A stretch of 64,000 nucleotides of DNA from Anaerococcus octavius (GTDB lineage Bacteria; Bacillota; Clostridia; Tissierellales; Peptoniphilaceae): the NCBI RefSeq assembly GCF_900445265.1, contig NZ_UFTA01000002.1, forward strand, positions 1,426,001 to 1,490,000. The letters run 5' to 3'. The notes under the pieces were generated by a model that worked only from the letters and a program-made list of their open reading frames with translations, ran no database searches and was not told the DNA's origin. Position 1 is the stretch's first letter. Each line of letters opens with the position of its first letter. A program made the position numbers and the translations under genes. Positions 26,902 through 36,614 of this stretch are shown one piece after another.

Positions 26902-27846
26902 TTATTTTACTAATTCTAGTGGTGAATCAACTTGTTCGTCTACTGTCTCACCTTTTAGATATTTGATAGCTGTTTCGATTGCAAGTTTACCCATTTCTTT
27001 TGGTTTTTGAGCAACTGTTGCTGAAAGCGATCCATCTTCTACTGCACTTATGGCATCTTCATTTCCATCAAATCCAACTACTACTATGTCTTTACCAGAT
27101 GTTTTGATTGCTTCGCTTGCACCTAATGCCATTTCGTCATTTTGGCAGAAAACAGCTTTTACATCTGGATGAGCTTGAAGTAAGTTTTCCATAACTGTAA
27201 GCCCTTCTGCTCTATCAAAGTTTGCTGTTTGGCTAGCTACAAGATTGATTTTTCCATCTGTTGCTTCTTTAAATCCTTCTCCTCTTTCACGAGTAGAACT
27301 TGCTCCAGGAATTCCTTCTAATTGCACAACTTCTGCATCTTCTCCAACTTTTTCTAATATATATTCTCCTGCAAGTTTTCCGCCTTCAACGTTATTACTT
27401 GCTATAAAACTTACGATTTCTCCTGAATCTGTACCTCTATCTACACAAATAACTGGAATATTTGCTTCATTTGCTTTTTCTACTGATGATGCAATAGCTG
27501 TTGAATCAACTGGATTTATAATTATTAAATCTACTCCTTGAGTGATTAAATCCTCTACTTGGTTACTTTGTGTTGATGAATCATTTTGTGCATCAGAAAT
27601 AACCGTTTCTGCATCATCTCCTGCACCTTCTTCTATACCTTCTCTAATTGATACAAAGAATGGATTATTAAGTGTTGAAAGTGAAACACCTATTTTCATA
27701 TTTTCATCTGTTTTTTTATCTGCTGTTTCCTTTGATTCAGTTTTATTCTCTGTACTTGTATTATTGTCCTCCCCCTCTAAAGAACAAGCTGTAAATGCAA
27801 ATAAAGCTACAAGTACAATTGATAAATATTTTCTAATTGTTTTCAT
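26902..27846 (-). CDS. rbsB: Ribose ABC transporter substrate-binding lipoprotein
   Basis: 314 residues. The signal peptide ends FAFTACSLEG, a lipobox with the lipidated Cys. A Thr/Lys/Glu-rich linker leads to MKIGVSLSTLNNPFF, DLIIINPVDSTAI, VICVDRGTDSG and VKAVFCQNDEMALGA, the periplasmic-binding-protein 4 blocks for ribose. It delivers ribose to RbsC/RbsA. It is the last gene of the ribose operon, which here runs rbsR-K-D-A-C-B. Confidence 0.94.
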   Translation of the reverse strand: MKTIRKYLSIVLVALFAFTACSLEGEDNNTSTENKTESKETADKKTDENMKIGVSLSTLNNPFFVSIREGIEEGAGDDAETVISDAQNDSSTQSNQVEDLITQGVDLIIINPVDSTAIASSVEKANEANIPVICVDRGTDSGEIVSFIASNNVEGGKLAGEYILEKVGEDAEVVQLEGIPGASSTRERGEGFKEATDGKINLVASQTANFDRAEGLTVMENLLQAHPDVKAVFCQNDEMALGASEAIKTSGKDIVVVGFDGNEDAISAVEDGSLSATVAQKPKEMGKLAIETAIKYLKGETVDEQVDSPLELVK

Positions 27847-27855
27847 ATTACTCTC

Positions 27856-28800
27856 CTATTTGTTTCTCTTACGGTCGATAAGAACTGCTATCAAAATTAC
27901 AATTCCTTTTACGATTTGTTGATAAAAACTTGAAACTCCCAATAAATTAAGTCCGTTATTTAGTACACCTAATATTAAAATACCGATTAAAGTACCTGTA
28001 AGTGATCCGCTTCCACCAGTCATACTTGTACCACCAAGTACAACTGCAGCAATAGCATCCATTTCGTAAGCTGCACCTGCTGTTGGTTGAGCAGAATTTA
28101 ATCTAGATGTCAAAACTAAACCTGATAATACAGCCATTAGTGAAGAAATCACATACACCCAAATTTTAACCTTATCTATATTAATACCTGAAATAAAACT
28201 TGCCTTTTCATTGCCCCCCACTGCATAGATTTTACGGCCAAGAGCAGTTTTATTTAAAATCATCCACAAAACTAAAAAGGCTAGGATAAATAGTATCACT
28301 TGGAAAGGTATGCCTAAAAATTGACCCTTTCCTAGAAACTTAAAGGCAAAATCATCTCTTGGTCCTGCTATAGGACGACCATCTGTATAAACTAAAGTAA
28401 GTCCTCTAAAAATAGTCATTGTTGCCAAAGTTACTATAAATGGAGCAAGCTTTCCTTTTGTAATTAAAATTCCATTTAGTAAGCCTAAAACTAAACCAAG
28501 AACTAGAGCAATTAAAATTGCAAGTCCTGTATTCATTCCATTTTGTAAAAGTCCTGCAAAAATTGCAGATGTAAGGGCAAGGGTCGATCCTACTGAAAGA
28601 TCTATACCTCCTGTCAGAATTACAAATGTCATTCCTAAGGCAATGAATCCATTTATAATTAATTGTCTCATTAAGTTTAATAAGTTGTTTGATTGTAAAA
28701 ATGCAGGATTTAAAATACTTACAAATACCATAAGTATAATTAGAGCAAGTATAGTTCCTAAATTTTGATTTTCTTTCATTTTTGTTTTGAAATTACTCAT
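27856..28800 (-). CDS. rbsC: Ribose ABC transporter permease
   Basis: 314 residues with about ten membrane helices. GFIALGMTFVILTGGIDLSVGST and GRKIYAVGGNEKASFISGI (the EAA-like cytoplasmic loop that docks on RbsA) and AVVLGGTSMTGGSGSLTGTLIG are family signatures. The start overlaps the rbsA stop by four bases (ATGA). Confidence 0.95.
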   Translation of the reverse strand: MSNFKTKMKENQNLGTILALIILMVFVSILNPAFLQSNNLLNLMRQLIINGFIALGMTFVILTGGIDLSVGSTLALTSAIFAGLLQNGMNTGLAILIALVLGLVLGLLNGILITKGKLAPFIVTLATMTIFRGLTLVYTDGRPIAGPRDDFAFKFLGKGQFLGIPFQVILFILAFLVLWMILNKTALGRKIYAVGGNEKASFISGINIDKVKIWVYVISSLMAVLSGLVLTSRLNSAQPTAGAAYEMDAIAAVVLGGTSMTGGSGSLTGTLIGILILGVLNNGLNLLGVSSFYQQIVKGIVILIAVLIDRKRNK

Positions 28801-30278
28801 AGATTTCCTCCTGTGGCAAGAGTCATTACTTTTTCTTGATCAGCTTCTTCTCTTAAAAGCTCACCATTTACTTTTCCTTCATGAATTACATATATACGGT
28901 CAGAAAGAGATAATAATTCAGGAAGATCGCTTGAAATTAATATAATGCAAACTCCCTTATGGGTTAATTGTTTGATCAAATCATATATTTCTCTTTTTGC
29001 ACCTACGTCTACCCCCTTGGTAGGTTCATCTAAAATTAAAATTTCAGGTCCTATGGCATACCATTTGGCAAAAACAACTTTTTGTTGGTTACCACCTGAT
29101 AAGTCACGCACCTTGCTTTCTGTTGATTGAGTTTTTACTCTAAATGAATCCACTAAGGAATTCGATAAATCTTTTTCTCTTTTCCTATCTAAAAATAATT
29201 TATTTTTAAATTTATTAAAGTTTAAAAGAGAAATATTTTCTCTTATGGACTCATCTAGTACAAGACCTTCTTCTTGTCTATTTTCTGTTACAAAGCCAAT
29301 TTTATTGTTTATAGCTTCTATTGGTTTTGTAATTTCTACTTTTTTGCCATCTATGTATATTTCGCCGCTATCTTTAGGGTCTAATCCATAAACAGCTCTC
29401 ATTATTTCTGTTCTGCCTGCGCCCATAAGTCCAGATATACCCAGTACTTCACCTTTTTTTGCAGCTATATTTATATCTTCAAAGTAACCTTCTCTTGAAA
29501 AGTTTTTAAGTTCTATTTTTACATCTAAAACTTCAGCATCCATTTCTGGATAAAAGTCACCTATGTCTCTACCGACCATGTGAGAGACTACTTCTTTTTC
29601 ACTAGTTTCACTAGTATTCATAACGGCAACTGATTTACCATCACGCATTACAGTTATTTTATCTGTCAAGGCAAATATTTCTTCCATACGGTGGGAAATA
29701 TAAATCATAGATACATCTTCATCTCTTAGCTTGTTAATTAGTTGAAATAATTTTTCGATTTCGTTGTTGGTTAAAGCACTTGTTGGCTCATCTAAAATAA
29801 GCACATTTACTTTATTTAGGTTTGCTTTTGCTATTTCCATCATTTGCCTTTGACCAACTGATAAATTGGAAACTTTGGTATCTGGATTTATATTTAAATC
29901 AAATCTATCAAGCAAGTCGACACATTTTTTACGCATGGTTTTTTTATCCAAAAATAAACCTTTACCAAGCTCATTATTCATAAAAATATTGTCCATAACA
30001 CTTAGTTCTGGCCAGTCACTTAATTCTTGGTGGATGAAGCTAATTCCATATTCTTTAGCAACATTTGTATCTATTATGTCTACTTCTTTTCCATCTATTA
30101 AAATTTTACCAGAATCTTTATTTAAAACTCCTGATAAAATATTCATTAAGGTGGATTTGCCCGCTCCATTTTCTCCAACTAGAGCATGGATTTCTCCTTG
30201 ACCTAGATTAAAATCTACACCCTTTAGTACATCGTTTTTCCCAAAGGACTTGTAGATATCTTTCATCTCTATTATCAT
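28797..30278 (-). CDS. rbsA: Ribose ABC transporter ATP-binding protein
   Basis: 493 residues, two fused ABC domains. The first has GENGAGKSTLMNIL (Walker A), LSVGQRQMMEIAKA (signature) and VLILDEPTSAL (Walker B). The second has the altered Walker A GLMGAGRTEIMRA usual in RbsA-type proteins, LSGGNQQKVVFAKW and ILILDEPTKGVDVGAK. It powers ribose import with RbsC and RbsB. Ribosome site TTTTAGGAG, 8 bases after rbsD. Confidence 0.95.
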   Translation of the reverse strand: MIIEMKDIYKSFGKNDVLKGVDFNLGQGEIHALVGENGAGKSTLMNILSGVLNKDSGKILIDGKEVDIIDTNVAKEYGISFIHQELSDWPELSVMDNIFMNNELGKGLFLDKKTMRKKCVDLLDRFDLNINPDTKVSNLSVGQRQMMEIAKANLNKVNVLILDEPTSALTNNEIEKLFQLINKLRDEDVSMIYISHRMEEIFALTDKITVMRDGKSVAVMNTSETSEKEVVSHMVGRDIGDFYPEMDAEVLDVKIELKNFSREGYFEDINIAAKKGEVLGISGLMGAGRTEIMRAVYGLDPKDSGEIYIDGKKVEITKPIEAINNKIGFVTENRQEEGLVLDESIRENISLLNFNKFKNKLFLDRKREKDLSNSLVDSFRVKTQSTESKVRDLSGGNQQKVVFAKWYAIGPEILILDEPTKGVDVGAKREIYDLIKQLTHKGVCIILISSDLPELLSLSDRIYVIHEGKVNGELLREEADQEKVMTLATGGNL

Positions 30279-30286
30279 ATATGCTC

Positions 30287-30679
30287 CTAAAAGATATTTT
30301 TTGACTCTAAAATTATATTTGAATATGGGGTATTTTCGCCAGTTCTTATTACAAATTTGACATCATCAAGCTTTTTCTTAAAATCTTCGTGACTTATATA
30401 TTCGCTTGATACACCCTTTAAAAGGTCTTTTATAGCTTTTTCTTGGTCTGGATTTTCTTCTTTTATTTCGCTAGCTAATATGTAGTGCTCACAACCAAAG
30501 TCATCTAACAAGGTTTCTAGAACATCTATAAATTTAGGTTCTCCCAGTTTTAAAGCTAAATCAATTTTTTTCTCTGGATAAATTGGCAATCCGCAATCTC
30601 CAATTGCAATTAAATCTGTATGACCTAGATCTGATAATCTTTTTGAAATCTCACTATTTAATATGCCTTTTTCTTTCAT
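30287..30679 (-). CDS. rbsD: D-ribose pyranase
   Basis: 130 residues. MKEKGILNSEISKRLSDLGHTDLIAIGDCGLPIYP contains the catalytic His20 and the Asp of the RbsD/FucU mutarotase fold, and IRTGENTPYSNIIL closes it. It interconverts pyranose and furanose ribose so that RbsK gets its substrate. The ATG overlaps the end of rbsK. Confidence 0.95.
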   Translation of the reverse strand: MKEKGILNSEISKRLSDLGHTDLIAIGDCGLPIYPEKKIDLALKLGEPKFIDVLETLLDDFGCEHYILASEIKEENPDQEKAIKDLLKGVSSEYISHEDFKKKLDDVKFVIRTGENTPYSNIILESKNIF

Positions 30680-31569
30680 AAATCCTCCTCATCAAATTTT
30701 TTTACTTCTTCAATATTTGGAATAGAAATGCTTGCTCCTTGTTTAGTTACTGACAAAGCAGACGCTTTTGTTGCAAGTTTTAAGCAATCTTTTACATCTT
30801 TATTTTTATAAAACTCTGCCACAAAAAATCCCGTAAAGGTATCTCCAGCTCCTGTACTATCTACTGCCTCTACATTATAAGCTTCTTGGAAAATTTTATT
30901 TTCCTTATCTACAAATATAGATCCCTTGCATCCTAAAGTTATAACCACTTTTAAATCCGGATAATTTTCTCTAAAATATTCTATAATTTGATCTATATCT
31001 TGACAATTTGTTATTTCTTTGGCTTCGGTTTCATTGACCAAAAGCAAATCTATTTTATTTAAATCAAATTTCTTAACTTCTTTTGTAATAGGAGATGGAT
31101 TTAAAACTAGCTTCATTTGCTTTTTATAACCCATATCGATGATATATTCCATATTATTTATTTCATTTTGCAATACTAGAATATCGTCTTTATCAAATTT
31201 TGATAAAACTTGAGCTATATATTCTTTATCATTATCAAAATTTGCTCCCTTATACAAAACTATCGAATTTTCACCCTTGTCATCTACTTGTATAATAGCA
31301 TTTCCAGTTGGATTTTTAGATTCTTTTATAAAACTTGTATCAATTCCTTCACCTTTTAAGTATTCTTTTAAAAAAGCACCGTCACTGCCGACACTACCAG
31401 CATGATAAACTTTATCAAAATTTTTCACCAAAGCTATTGATTGATTTAAGCCTTTGCCACCAGCTCTTTTTTCAATACTTTGAGCACTTATGGTTTCGCC
31501 GGGTTTTACTATATGATTTACTCTAAAGAAAATATCTATATTTAAAGAGCCAAAATTAATTATTTTCAT
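30676..31569 (-). CDS. rbsK: Ribokinase
   Basis: 297 residues. GGKGLNQSIAL near the N-terminus binds ribose, and DSTGAGDTFTGFF near the C-terminus carries the anion hole and catalytic Asp of PfkB kinases. Makes ribose 5-phosphate, which enters the pentose pathway completed by the transketolase and transaldolase in this window. Its start lies within the last codons of rbsR. Confidence 0.95.
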   Translation of the reverse strand: MKIINFGSLNIDIFFRVNHIVKPGETISAQSIEKRAGGKGLNQSIALVKNFDKVYHAGSVGSDGAFLKEYLKGEGIDTSFIKESKNPTGNAIIQVDDKGENSIVLYKGANFDNDKEYIAQVLSKFDKDDILVLQNEINNMEYIIDMGYKKQMKLVLNPSPITKEVKKFDLNKIDLLLVNETEAKEITNCQDIDQIIEYFRENYPDLKVVITLGCKGSIFVDKENKIFQEAYNVEAVDSTGAGDTFTGFFVAEFYKNKDVKDCLKLATKASALSVTKQGASISIPNIEEVKKFDEEDL

Positions 31570-32557
31570 TTTTAAAACCTACGCTTTCTCCTTCAACAAT
31601 TTCAGGTTTGATCATTATTTTTTCCTGCACCTTATCATTTTTTATAAGTTCGTCAGCTATCATTATTGCATTTTTAGCAATTTCTCTTAAATTTTGATCT
31701 ACTGATGTGAGTTTGGGTGTGATGATTTTATTTAAAAATAAATTATCGTAGCTAATTAAAGAAATATCTTCTGGTATTTTTATTCCTTCTTCTAGAAAAT
31801 AGTTTATCAAACCATAAGAAGACATATCAGCAAAGGAAAAAATGGCATCAACATTTCTCTTTTTGAAAAATTTTCCAGTTGCATATCCTTCTTCATATGT
31901 GTAATCTCCATGAATAATATTTTTTGGATCTATGTATATATCATAATTCATAGCAGCTTTTATAGCTCCTGATAGTCTTCTAGATGAATTTGCTGTTGAC
32001 CTAGGTCCTATTAAAAGTCCGATATTTTTAAAACCACGTTTTATTAAATATTCCATAGCTATATATCCACCAATTTCATTATTACCTGTAACTATTTGAG
32101 TATTTCTACTGGCAAAGTCTACTTCATCTAAAAAAATAATATTATGTTTTTTAACCAAGTCTTCGTCTAAATTTTTTACATTTCTATCAACCACTAGGGT
32201 TGCTGCAAAAAAATTACTTACTAAAAGTTTTTCGAACTCTTGATTTTTTATTTTTTGATTATTAGTATTATGGATATACAAAAAATATGAATATTCTTGG
32301 GCAAACTGCGTTAATTCCTTTACTAGCTCAGAAAAAAAAGGATTATTTATGTCTGGAACTATAGCCATAATAATATTACTCTTTTTACTAGCTAAGGCTT
32401 TGGCATAGCTATTTGGTTTGTAATTTAAATTATTTGCAGCCTTTAATACTTTTTTTCTCGTTGCTTGTGATATTTTATTTTCAGTATTATTTAAAACCAT
32501 AGAAACTGTTGTAATTGATACGCCAGCTTCTTTTGCCACATCCTTAATATTTGTCAT
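31556..32557 (-). CDS. rbsR: LacI-family repressor of the ribose operon
   Basis: 333 residues from the ATG at 32557, which has GAGGGTGAT; the upstream reading to 32605 would pass through the operator and is rejected. TNIKDVAKEAGVSITTVSMVLNN is the LacI HTH and hinge start, followed by a ribose-binding-like effector domain (DINNPFFSELV, GIKIPEDISLISYD). It is the first gene of the ribose operon and overlaps rbsK, so autoregulation through the palindrome 10 bases upstream is likely. Confidence 0.93.
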   Translation of the reverse strand: MTNIKDVAKEAGVSITTVSMVLNNTENKISQATRKKVLKAANNLNYKPNSYAKALASKKSNIIMAIVPDINNPFFSELVKELTQFAQEYSYFLYIHNTNNQKIKNQEFEKLLVSNFFAATLVVDRNVKNLDEDLVKKHNIIFLDEVDFASRNTQIVTGNNEIGGYIAMEYLIKRGFKNIGLLIGPRSTANSSRRLSGAIKAAMNYDIYIDPKNIIHGDYTYEEGYATGKFFKKRNVDAIFSFADMSSYGLINYFLEEGIKIPEDISLISYDNLFLNKIITPKLTSVDQNLREIAKNAIMIADELIKNDKVQEKIMIKPEIVEGESVGFKNENN

Positions 32558-32566
32558 ATCACCCTC

Positions 32567-32582
32567 ATTAAAACGTTTTAAT
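32567..32582. promoter_or_regulatory. LacI-type operator of the ribose operon
   Basis: ATTAAAACGTTTTAAT is a perfect 16-bp palindrome with the central CG typical of LacI-family sites. It overlaps the leader just upstream of the rbsR ribosome binding site. Confidence 0.75.
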
Positions 32583-32645
32583 CGTCTATATGATAACACT
32601 ATCAAAAAATATTGTCAATAAGTTTGATAAATATTTTCAAAAAAA

Positions 32646-32673
32646 ATCCCCAAAATCTAAATGATTTTGGGGT
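32646..32673 (-). terminator. Terminator after the DMT transporter gene
   Basis: CCCCAAAATC and GATTTTGGGG form a 10-bp stem. On the minus strand it is followed by a run of eight T. Confidence 0.88.
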
Positions 32674-32680
32674 CAATTTA

Positions 32681-33622
32681 TTAAGCTGTTTTTTTAGCTT
32701 TGTCCTTGTGCAAGAATGATAGCTTAGTTTCTGAAATCATTATTGCTGCAAACATTAGTATAAATCCTATTACTGAATAAGTTGTAAGTGATTCTATACC
32801 AAGTAATACCGGGATTAAGATACCAAATACTGATTCAAATCCTAGGATAATTGCCGCTGATGAATCGTCTGTATATTTTTGTCCTATATTTTGTAGTAAT
32901 AGGGCTACTGTTGTACAGAATATAGCTAAGTATAACAATTCTAATACTGGCCTAGATGAAGCTAATGTTAAGTGTGAATTATCTTCAAATAATAATGTTA
33001 CAATCGCAGATAATATTGCTGCAGATGTAAATTGGTAAATAGTCATTTGGATTGGGTCTTTACCTTTTGTAAAGTAATTTACTGCTACTATGTGTGCTGC
33101 AAATAAGAACCCACTTAGTAGGGCAAGTCCATCACCCATTTTCATTTCTGGACTTGCATCTAATATTGATGTTCCTTTATCTACACCTGATTTTGAAATT
33201 AAGTAAATACCTATTACAGCTATTATTGCGGCTCCTATATTGTATTTATCAGGTCTTTTTTTAGTAACTGCCCATGATAAAAATGGTACAATTACACAGT
33301 AAGAAGCTGATAAGAAAGCACTTCTTCCCGGATCGGCATATGTAACACCTAAGGTTTGAGATGAATAAGCCATAAATAGAAATATACCTACTATAAATCC
33401 TGCTTTTTTATCTTCTTTTGTTGCTTTTTTAAGCTTTTTATTAAAAATAATTGCTAAAATAATTGCTGATAATCCAAATCTGCACATTAATATAAAGTTT
33501 GGATTAAAGGTATCTGCTGCACCTTTTACTACCGTTAGGGATGAACCCCATAGGATTGCTGTGATAAGCAAGCCAAGTTTGGCTAGTTTACTCTTATCAT
33601 GTGTTTTCTTTTTATCTGTCAT
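32681..33622 (-). CDS. EamA/DMT-superfamily transporter
   Basis: 313 residues, ten predicted membrane helices in two EamA repeats. GLLITAILWGSSLTVVKGA and PNFILMCRFGLSAIILA open the first repeat, and SAAIILGFESVFGILIPVLLG sits in the second. The ATG at 33622 has AGGAGGGGAC; the reading to 33661 is unsupported. DMT transporters export or import amino acids, nucleotides or other metabolites; the substrate cannot be told. It is the last gene before the terminator and follows the metal-type ABC importer by 62 bases. Confidence 0.88.
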   Translation of the reverse strand: MTDKKKTHDKSKLAKLGLLITAILWGSSLTVVKGAADTFNPNFILMCRFGLSAIILAIIFNKKLKKATKEDKKAGFIVGIFLFMAYSSQTLGVTYADPGRSAFLSASYCVIVPFLSWAVTKKRPDKYNIGAAIIAVIGIYLISKSGVDKGTSILDASPEMKMGDGLALLSGFLFAAHIVAVNYFTKGKDPIQMTIYQFTSAAILSAIVTLLFEDNSHLTLASSRPVLELLYLAIFCTTVALLLQNIGQKYTDDSSAAIILGFESVFGILIPVLLGIESLTTYSVIGFILMFAAIMISETKLSFLHKDKAKKTA

Positions 33623-33684
33623 GTCCCCTCCTATTGATATATACTCATTTAAATATATCATTTGTTGTTTATTAGCTTTTCCTT

Positions 33685-34422
33685 TTATATATTTACCCTT
33701 TTATCAGGATGAATATTGAATAAAAATAATAAATTGTCATCCACTTCATTTATATTTGCATCTATATTATAAACTTCTTCAAACATCTTTTTAGTGAATA
33801 TCTTATACTTATCTCCGATTCCATATACTTTACCATCATTTATCAAAATAATATTATCAGCATATCTTTCTACTAATTCCATCTGATGTAGGGTTATAAG
33901 AGTAGTAAGATTAAGTTCTTTTGTTAGCCTTCTTATAATTGCAAGAATCTCATATTGATTATGTAGATCAAGTGCACTTACAGGTTCATCTAAAAGTAGA
34001 ATATCAGGTTTGCTTATAAGTGCTTGAGCTATAAGTACTTTTTGTACTTCTCCTCCGCTCATTTTATTTATCTTCTTATCTTTAAATTTTGTAAGATCTA
34101 AAAGTTTCATTATTTCATAAGTATCTTTTATATCTTCTTCTTTTAATTTAAAATTTAAATTTTCTACTTTACCTAGGATAATGGTTTCAAAAACTGTAAA
34201 ATTAACTTTGGTATTTATATTTTGATTAAGGTAAGAAATTTTTCCATCTGTTATGATGTCTCCATCATATTGGACTAATCCACTGATAGCATTTAAAATA
34301 GTGGATTTTCCAGCCCCATTTCTACCCATAAGTACATGTACTTTTCCAGGCTGTATTGCAAAACTAATATTGTCTATGACTTCTTTATCATAATTTATTG
34401 TTAGATTTTTAATATCAATCAT
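33685..34422 (-). CDS. Metal/siderophore-type ABC transporter ATP-binding protein (FecE-like)
   Basis: 245 residues from the ATG at 34422 (TTTTTGGAG before it). GRNGAGKSTILNAI is Walker A, INKMSGGEVQKVLIAQALISKPDILLLDEPVSALD holds signature and Walker B, and TLHQMELVERYAD carries the switch His. It matches FecE/BtuD-type importers of chelated metals. The start overlaps the permease stop by 8 bases. The unit follows the lar genes, so nickel is the favoured cargo (inference). Confidence 0.9.
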   Translation of the reverse strand: MIDIKNLTINYDKEVIDNISFAIQPGKVHVLMGRNGAGKSTILNAISGLVQYDGDIITDGKISYLNQNINTKVNFTVFETIILGKVENLNFKLKEEDIKDTYEIMKLLDLTKFKDKKINKMSGGEVQKVLIAQALISKPDILLLDEPVSALDLHNQYEILAIIRRLTKELNLTTLITLHQMELVERYADNIILINDGKVYGIGDKYKIFTKKMFEEVYNIDANINEVDDNLLFLFNIHPDKRVNI

Positions 34423-35377
34423 TCTTGACTCCAAAAAGCATTACATAGATCAGTGGCAATCCAATAATTGATGAAATAATACCAATAGGTATAACCACTC
34501 CAGGTTTAACTATTTTTGAAATCATAGATGAAATCACCAAAAGAACTGCCCCAACAACAGCTGATAGTATTAAATAATATCTCTGATCTTCTCCTACCAA
34601 TCTCCTTGCAAAGTGTGGTGCCAAAATACCTAAAAACCCTATTATTCCTACATAAGATACTGAAACTGCTGCAAGTATAGAAACCAAAATAAAAGTTCTT
34701 ACTTTTAGCTTTTTAATATCAACTCCCATAGCCATAGCTCTATCTTCTCCAAAACGCATAGCTGTTAGCTTCCACGAATCTTTTAAAGAAAATACAAGAA
34801 TAACGACTAATACAAATAAAATTATTCCAACTTGCTTTAAAGATGTCTTTGTAACATTTCCAAAAAGCCAAAATACTATGGAAGATAAGGCCTCATCTGT
34901 CGCTAAATATTGTAGCAAAGATGTCAGTGAATCAAAAAAGAATTTTATAGCTATACCTGCTAGGATCATATCTTCAGTATTCATGGCCTTCTTTTTTGAT
35001 ACATAAAACACTAATATCATTGATACTAAAGAAAATATAATAGATCCAAAAGCAACATAGGAAAGGGAGAAGCCCAAAAGTAAAAATAGGCTTGCTCCAA
35101 ATCCTGCAGCAGATGAAATTCCTAAGGTAAAGGGATCTGCTAGTGGATTATTTAAAATGGTCTGCATAATAGCTCCACCAAGTCCTAAAGATAGACCTAC
35201 AACAATAGATGTTAGAACTTCTGGTAAGCGGATGTTAAACAAAATTGTTCTTTGTACTTTACTTAAATTTGAAAGATCACTTAAAGCAATTTTGCTATCT
35301 CCAATAAATAAATCTATTACACCTGCTATTATTAATATAATTATAGAAAGGAAGATTTTCTTATTTCTATTATTCAT
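34415..35377 (-). CDS. FecCD-family ABC transporter permease
   Basis: 320 residues, about ten helices. RTILFNIRLPEVLTSIVVGLSLGLGGAIMQTILNNPLADPFTLGISSAAGFGAS and GIIGFLGILAPHFARRLVGEDQR are the diagnostic FecCD blocks. It forms the membrane channel for a metal chelate, with the ATPase and lipoprotein of the same operon. The ATG overlaps the lipoprotein gene's end by 8 bases. Confidence 0.93.
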   Translation of the reverse strand: MNNRNKKIFLSIIILIIAGVIDLFIGDSKIALSDLSNLSKVQRTILFNIRLPEVLTSIVVGLSLGLGGAIMQTILNNPLADPFTLGISSAAGFGASLFLLLGFSLSYVAFGSIIFSLVSMILVFYVSKKKAMNTEDMILAGIAIKFFFDSLTSLLQYLATDEALSSIVFWLFGNVTKTSLKQVGIILFVLVVILVFSLKDSWKLTAMRFGEDRAMAMGVDIKKLKVRTFILVSILAAVSVSYVGIIGFLGILAPHFARRLVGEDQRYYLILSAVVGAVLLVISSMISKIVKPGVVIPIGIISSIIGLPLIYVMLFGVKND

Positions 35378-36605
35378 ATTTATAAGACCAAGTACCTTCT
35401 AAATCAATTGGCATGAATTTATCATAAAATTCTTTTAAGTCTTCATCTGGATCTAAATCTTTATAATCATCTGGATGGAAGGTTTTTGCTAAAAATTCAT
35501 ATGCATAAAAGTCACTCATATCACGTACTAATTGGTGGCTAATAACATATAGTTCATGATCTTTAACTGCTGATAAATCAGACCACCCTGCACGTGTATT
35601 ATATTTATCTAATTTTTCTTTAACTTCTTCAGGTTTTACGTTATAACCCATCTTCATGCAGTGAGGCTTTTCTTTCCATATAGAGCCTGCTATTAGAATT
35701 TTTTCAGGATCTCTAGAAAGTAAATATTCACTTGATATAGGAGCAGCTTCATCTGATTTAAGTATATCTGTACCTATATTATGTCCACCACAATCACCAA
35801 TTATTTTTCCCCACATAATATTAGAACCATATGTATTGCCATATTGTTCCTCACCATCATAACCATGCTCTAAATAAACTACGGGTCTTTCTTCTTCTGC
35901 ATATTCTTTTTCTACTATAGGTCTTACTCTAGACTCATAAAAATCTGTTAATTCATCTAGATTTTTATCTAAACCTGTTACATCAGCTATTAATTTAGTA
36001 GATTGTAAGTGTTTATCTAGATCTTGAGAATGATAGTCTATATAAAAAACAGGTATATCAATCTTATCTTTAATAGAATCAATTTGTGTTTTATAACTAA
36101 TTGGAGCTATAATCCCGTCTGCATCTGAATTTAAAATAGCTTCATAAGAAAAATCATTGTCCATAAAATCACTAATTCTAGGAACATCTTCTATCTCAGG
36201 CATAACTTCTTCTAATCGTTTGTAAAAATCATTTCTATTAATTTTTACTCCATCATCCATAGCTGCAATTTTAGATAGGAAGTTATCCTTATCCAAATAC
36301 ATCATTATATTAAATGGACCACCCGAACCAGAACCTTGGATGATTACTTTATCTAGTGGCTTATCTAAAGTTACTTCATTGCCATCTAAATCAGTAACCA
36401 CTTTAGGATATCCTTCTTTATCAAAGTTATCGTTTTCACTATTGGCAGATTCTTTTGTATCTTTGTTATCAGTATCCTCTTTTGTTGTTTGAACTTCTTT
36501 ATTAGATTCAGTAGCTGCTTTATCCTCTGGTTTTGCTTGTTGATTATTTGTGCATCCAGATAAAATTAGCACTAAAGATAACAGTAATGTTTTAAAATAT
36601 TTCAT
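35370..36605 (-). CDS. Metal-type ABC transporter substrate-binding lipoprotein
   Basis: 411 residues. The signal peptide ends LILSGCTNNQQ, a lipobox. An acidic Lys/Asp/Glu linker to about residue 65 is followed by the class III binding protein fold (VVTDLDGNEVTLDKPLDKVII, DADGIIAPISYKTQID, KLIADVTGLDKNLDEL, FYAYEFLAKTFHPDDYKDLDP). The gene lies 10 bases after larC2 and opens the importer unit. The lar genes upstream need nickel, and His residues are plentiful, so a nickel chelate is a better guess than iron. That is inference only. Confidence 0.88.
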   Translation of the reverse strand: MKYFKTLLLSLVLILSGCTNNQQAKPEDKAATESNKEVQTTKEDTDNKDTKESANSENDNFDKEGYPKVVTDLDGNEVTLDKPLDKVIIQGSGSGGPFNIMMYLDKDNFLSKIAAMDDGVKINRNDFYKRLEEVMPEIEDVPRISDFMDNDFSYEAILNSDADGIIAPISYKTQIDSIKDKIDIPVFYIDYHSQDLDKHLQSTKLIADVTGLDKNLDELTDFYESRVRPIVEKEYAEEERPVVYLEHGYDGEEQYGNTYGSNIMWGKIIGDCGGHNIGTDILKSDEAAPISSEYLLSRDPEKILIAGSIWKEKPHCMKMGYNVKPEEVKEKLDKYNTRAGWSDLSAVKDHELYVISHQLVRDMSDFYAYEFLAKTFHPDDYKDLDPDEDLKEFYDKFMPIDLEGTWSYKYE

Positions 36606-36614
36606 AATCTCTCC

